Positions 12,927 through 12,992 of a stretch of DNA of 12,992 nt are shown here, one piece after another. This DNA comes from Bacteroidota bacterium (GTDB taxonomy: Bacteria > Bacteroidota > Bacteroidia > Cytophagales > Cyclobacteriaceae). The stretch is from the NCBI GenBank assembly GCA_003242315.1, contig QGUY01000100.1, forward strand, positions 1 to 12,992. Direction: 5' to 3'. The translations under genes were made by a program, and so were the position numbers. Under the pieces are notes generated by a model that saw only the letters and a list, made by a program, of their open reading frames with translations, was not told the origin of the DNA and searched no databases. The first letter of the stretch is position 1; every line of letters starts with the position of its first letter.

Positions 12927-12943
12927 TGCGCGTGCTTCGCGCA
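12927..12943 (-). promoter_or_regulatory. Hairpin in the rplC leader
   Basis: The transcript can fold a six-pair stem, TGCGCG with CGCGCA, around a five-base loop. It would sit at or just after the predicted 5' end, 37 bases before the rplC start codon. No U-tract follows, so it does not look like a terminator. It could protect the 5' end of the mRNA or serve as a regulatory site. In E. coli the S10-operon leader is controlled by L4, but no resemblance to that leader was established. Confidence 0.4.
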
Positions 12944-12953
12944 AAAAGGACTG

Positions 12954-12984
12954 CAAAGATAGGAAAGAGGGTCTAGGAACCAAA
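12954..12984 (-). promoter_or_regulatory. Promoter of rplC (Bacteroidota -33/-7 type)
   Basis: On the minus strand a TTTG box (12984-12981) is followed after exactly 19 bases by TATCTTTG (12961-12954). This fits the Bacteroidota primary-sigma pattern TTTG-N19/20-TAnnTTTG. It lies about 65 bases upstream of the rplC start, so transcription probably begins near 12947. Matching both boxes at the expected spacing makes chance unlikely, but no start site is mapped. Inferred role: drives rplC and the genes behind it. Confidence 0.75.
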
Positions 12985-12992
12985 CCGGGACT

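Overview
The window is a ribosomal-protein super-operon (the S10, spc and alpha blocks joined), read entirely on the minus strand. In transcription order, from high to low coordinates, it runs rplC, rplD, rplW, rplB, rpsS, rplV, rpsC, rplP, rpmC, rpsQ, rplN, rplX, rplE, rpsN, rpsH, rplF, rplR, rpsE, rpmD, rplO, secY, map, infA, rpmJ, rpsM, rpsK and the 5' part of rpsD. All 27 genes are intact except rpsD, which is cut by the window edge at position 1.

The organism is most likely a member of the Bacteroidota, with base composition near 50% GC. Four things support this. Two promoter-like sites match the Bacteroidota pattern TTTG-N19/20-TAnnTTTG. Ribosomal proteins S4, S14 and L36 are all zinc-free types. 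No adk lies between secY and map. Many genes have no clear Shine-Dalgarno sequence. I cannot place it reliably below phylum.

Layout. Positions 12992-12891 hold a promoter and a short leader with a hairpin before rplC. Positions 12890-6496 hold L3 to S14, packed with overlaps or short gaps. Positions 6495-6404 are a 92-base gap with a second promoter, a terminator-like hairpin and a palindrome, so rpsH onward can probably be transcribed separately. Positions 6403-2538 hold S8 to SecY. Positions 2528-1379 hold methionine aminopeptidase, IF-1 (GTG start inside map) and L36. Positions 1333-1 hold S13, S11 and S4. A 116-base spacer before rpsD carries short tandem repeats and a hairpin. rpoA and rplQ would be expected beyond position 1, but that is not visible.

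The genes build both ribosomal subunits and supply three helpers: the SecY translocon channel, the enzyme that removes initiator methionine, and initiation factor IF-1. I see no mobile element, CRISPR array, tRNA or unknown protein gene. The locus is core housekeeping. What is worth a second look is regulatory: the internal promoter, leader hairpins and spacer repeats.
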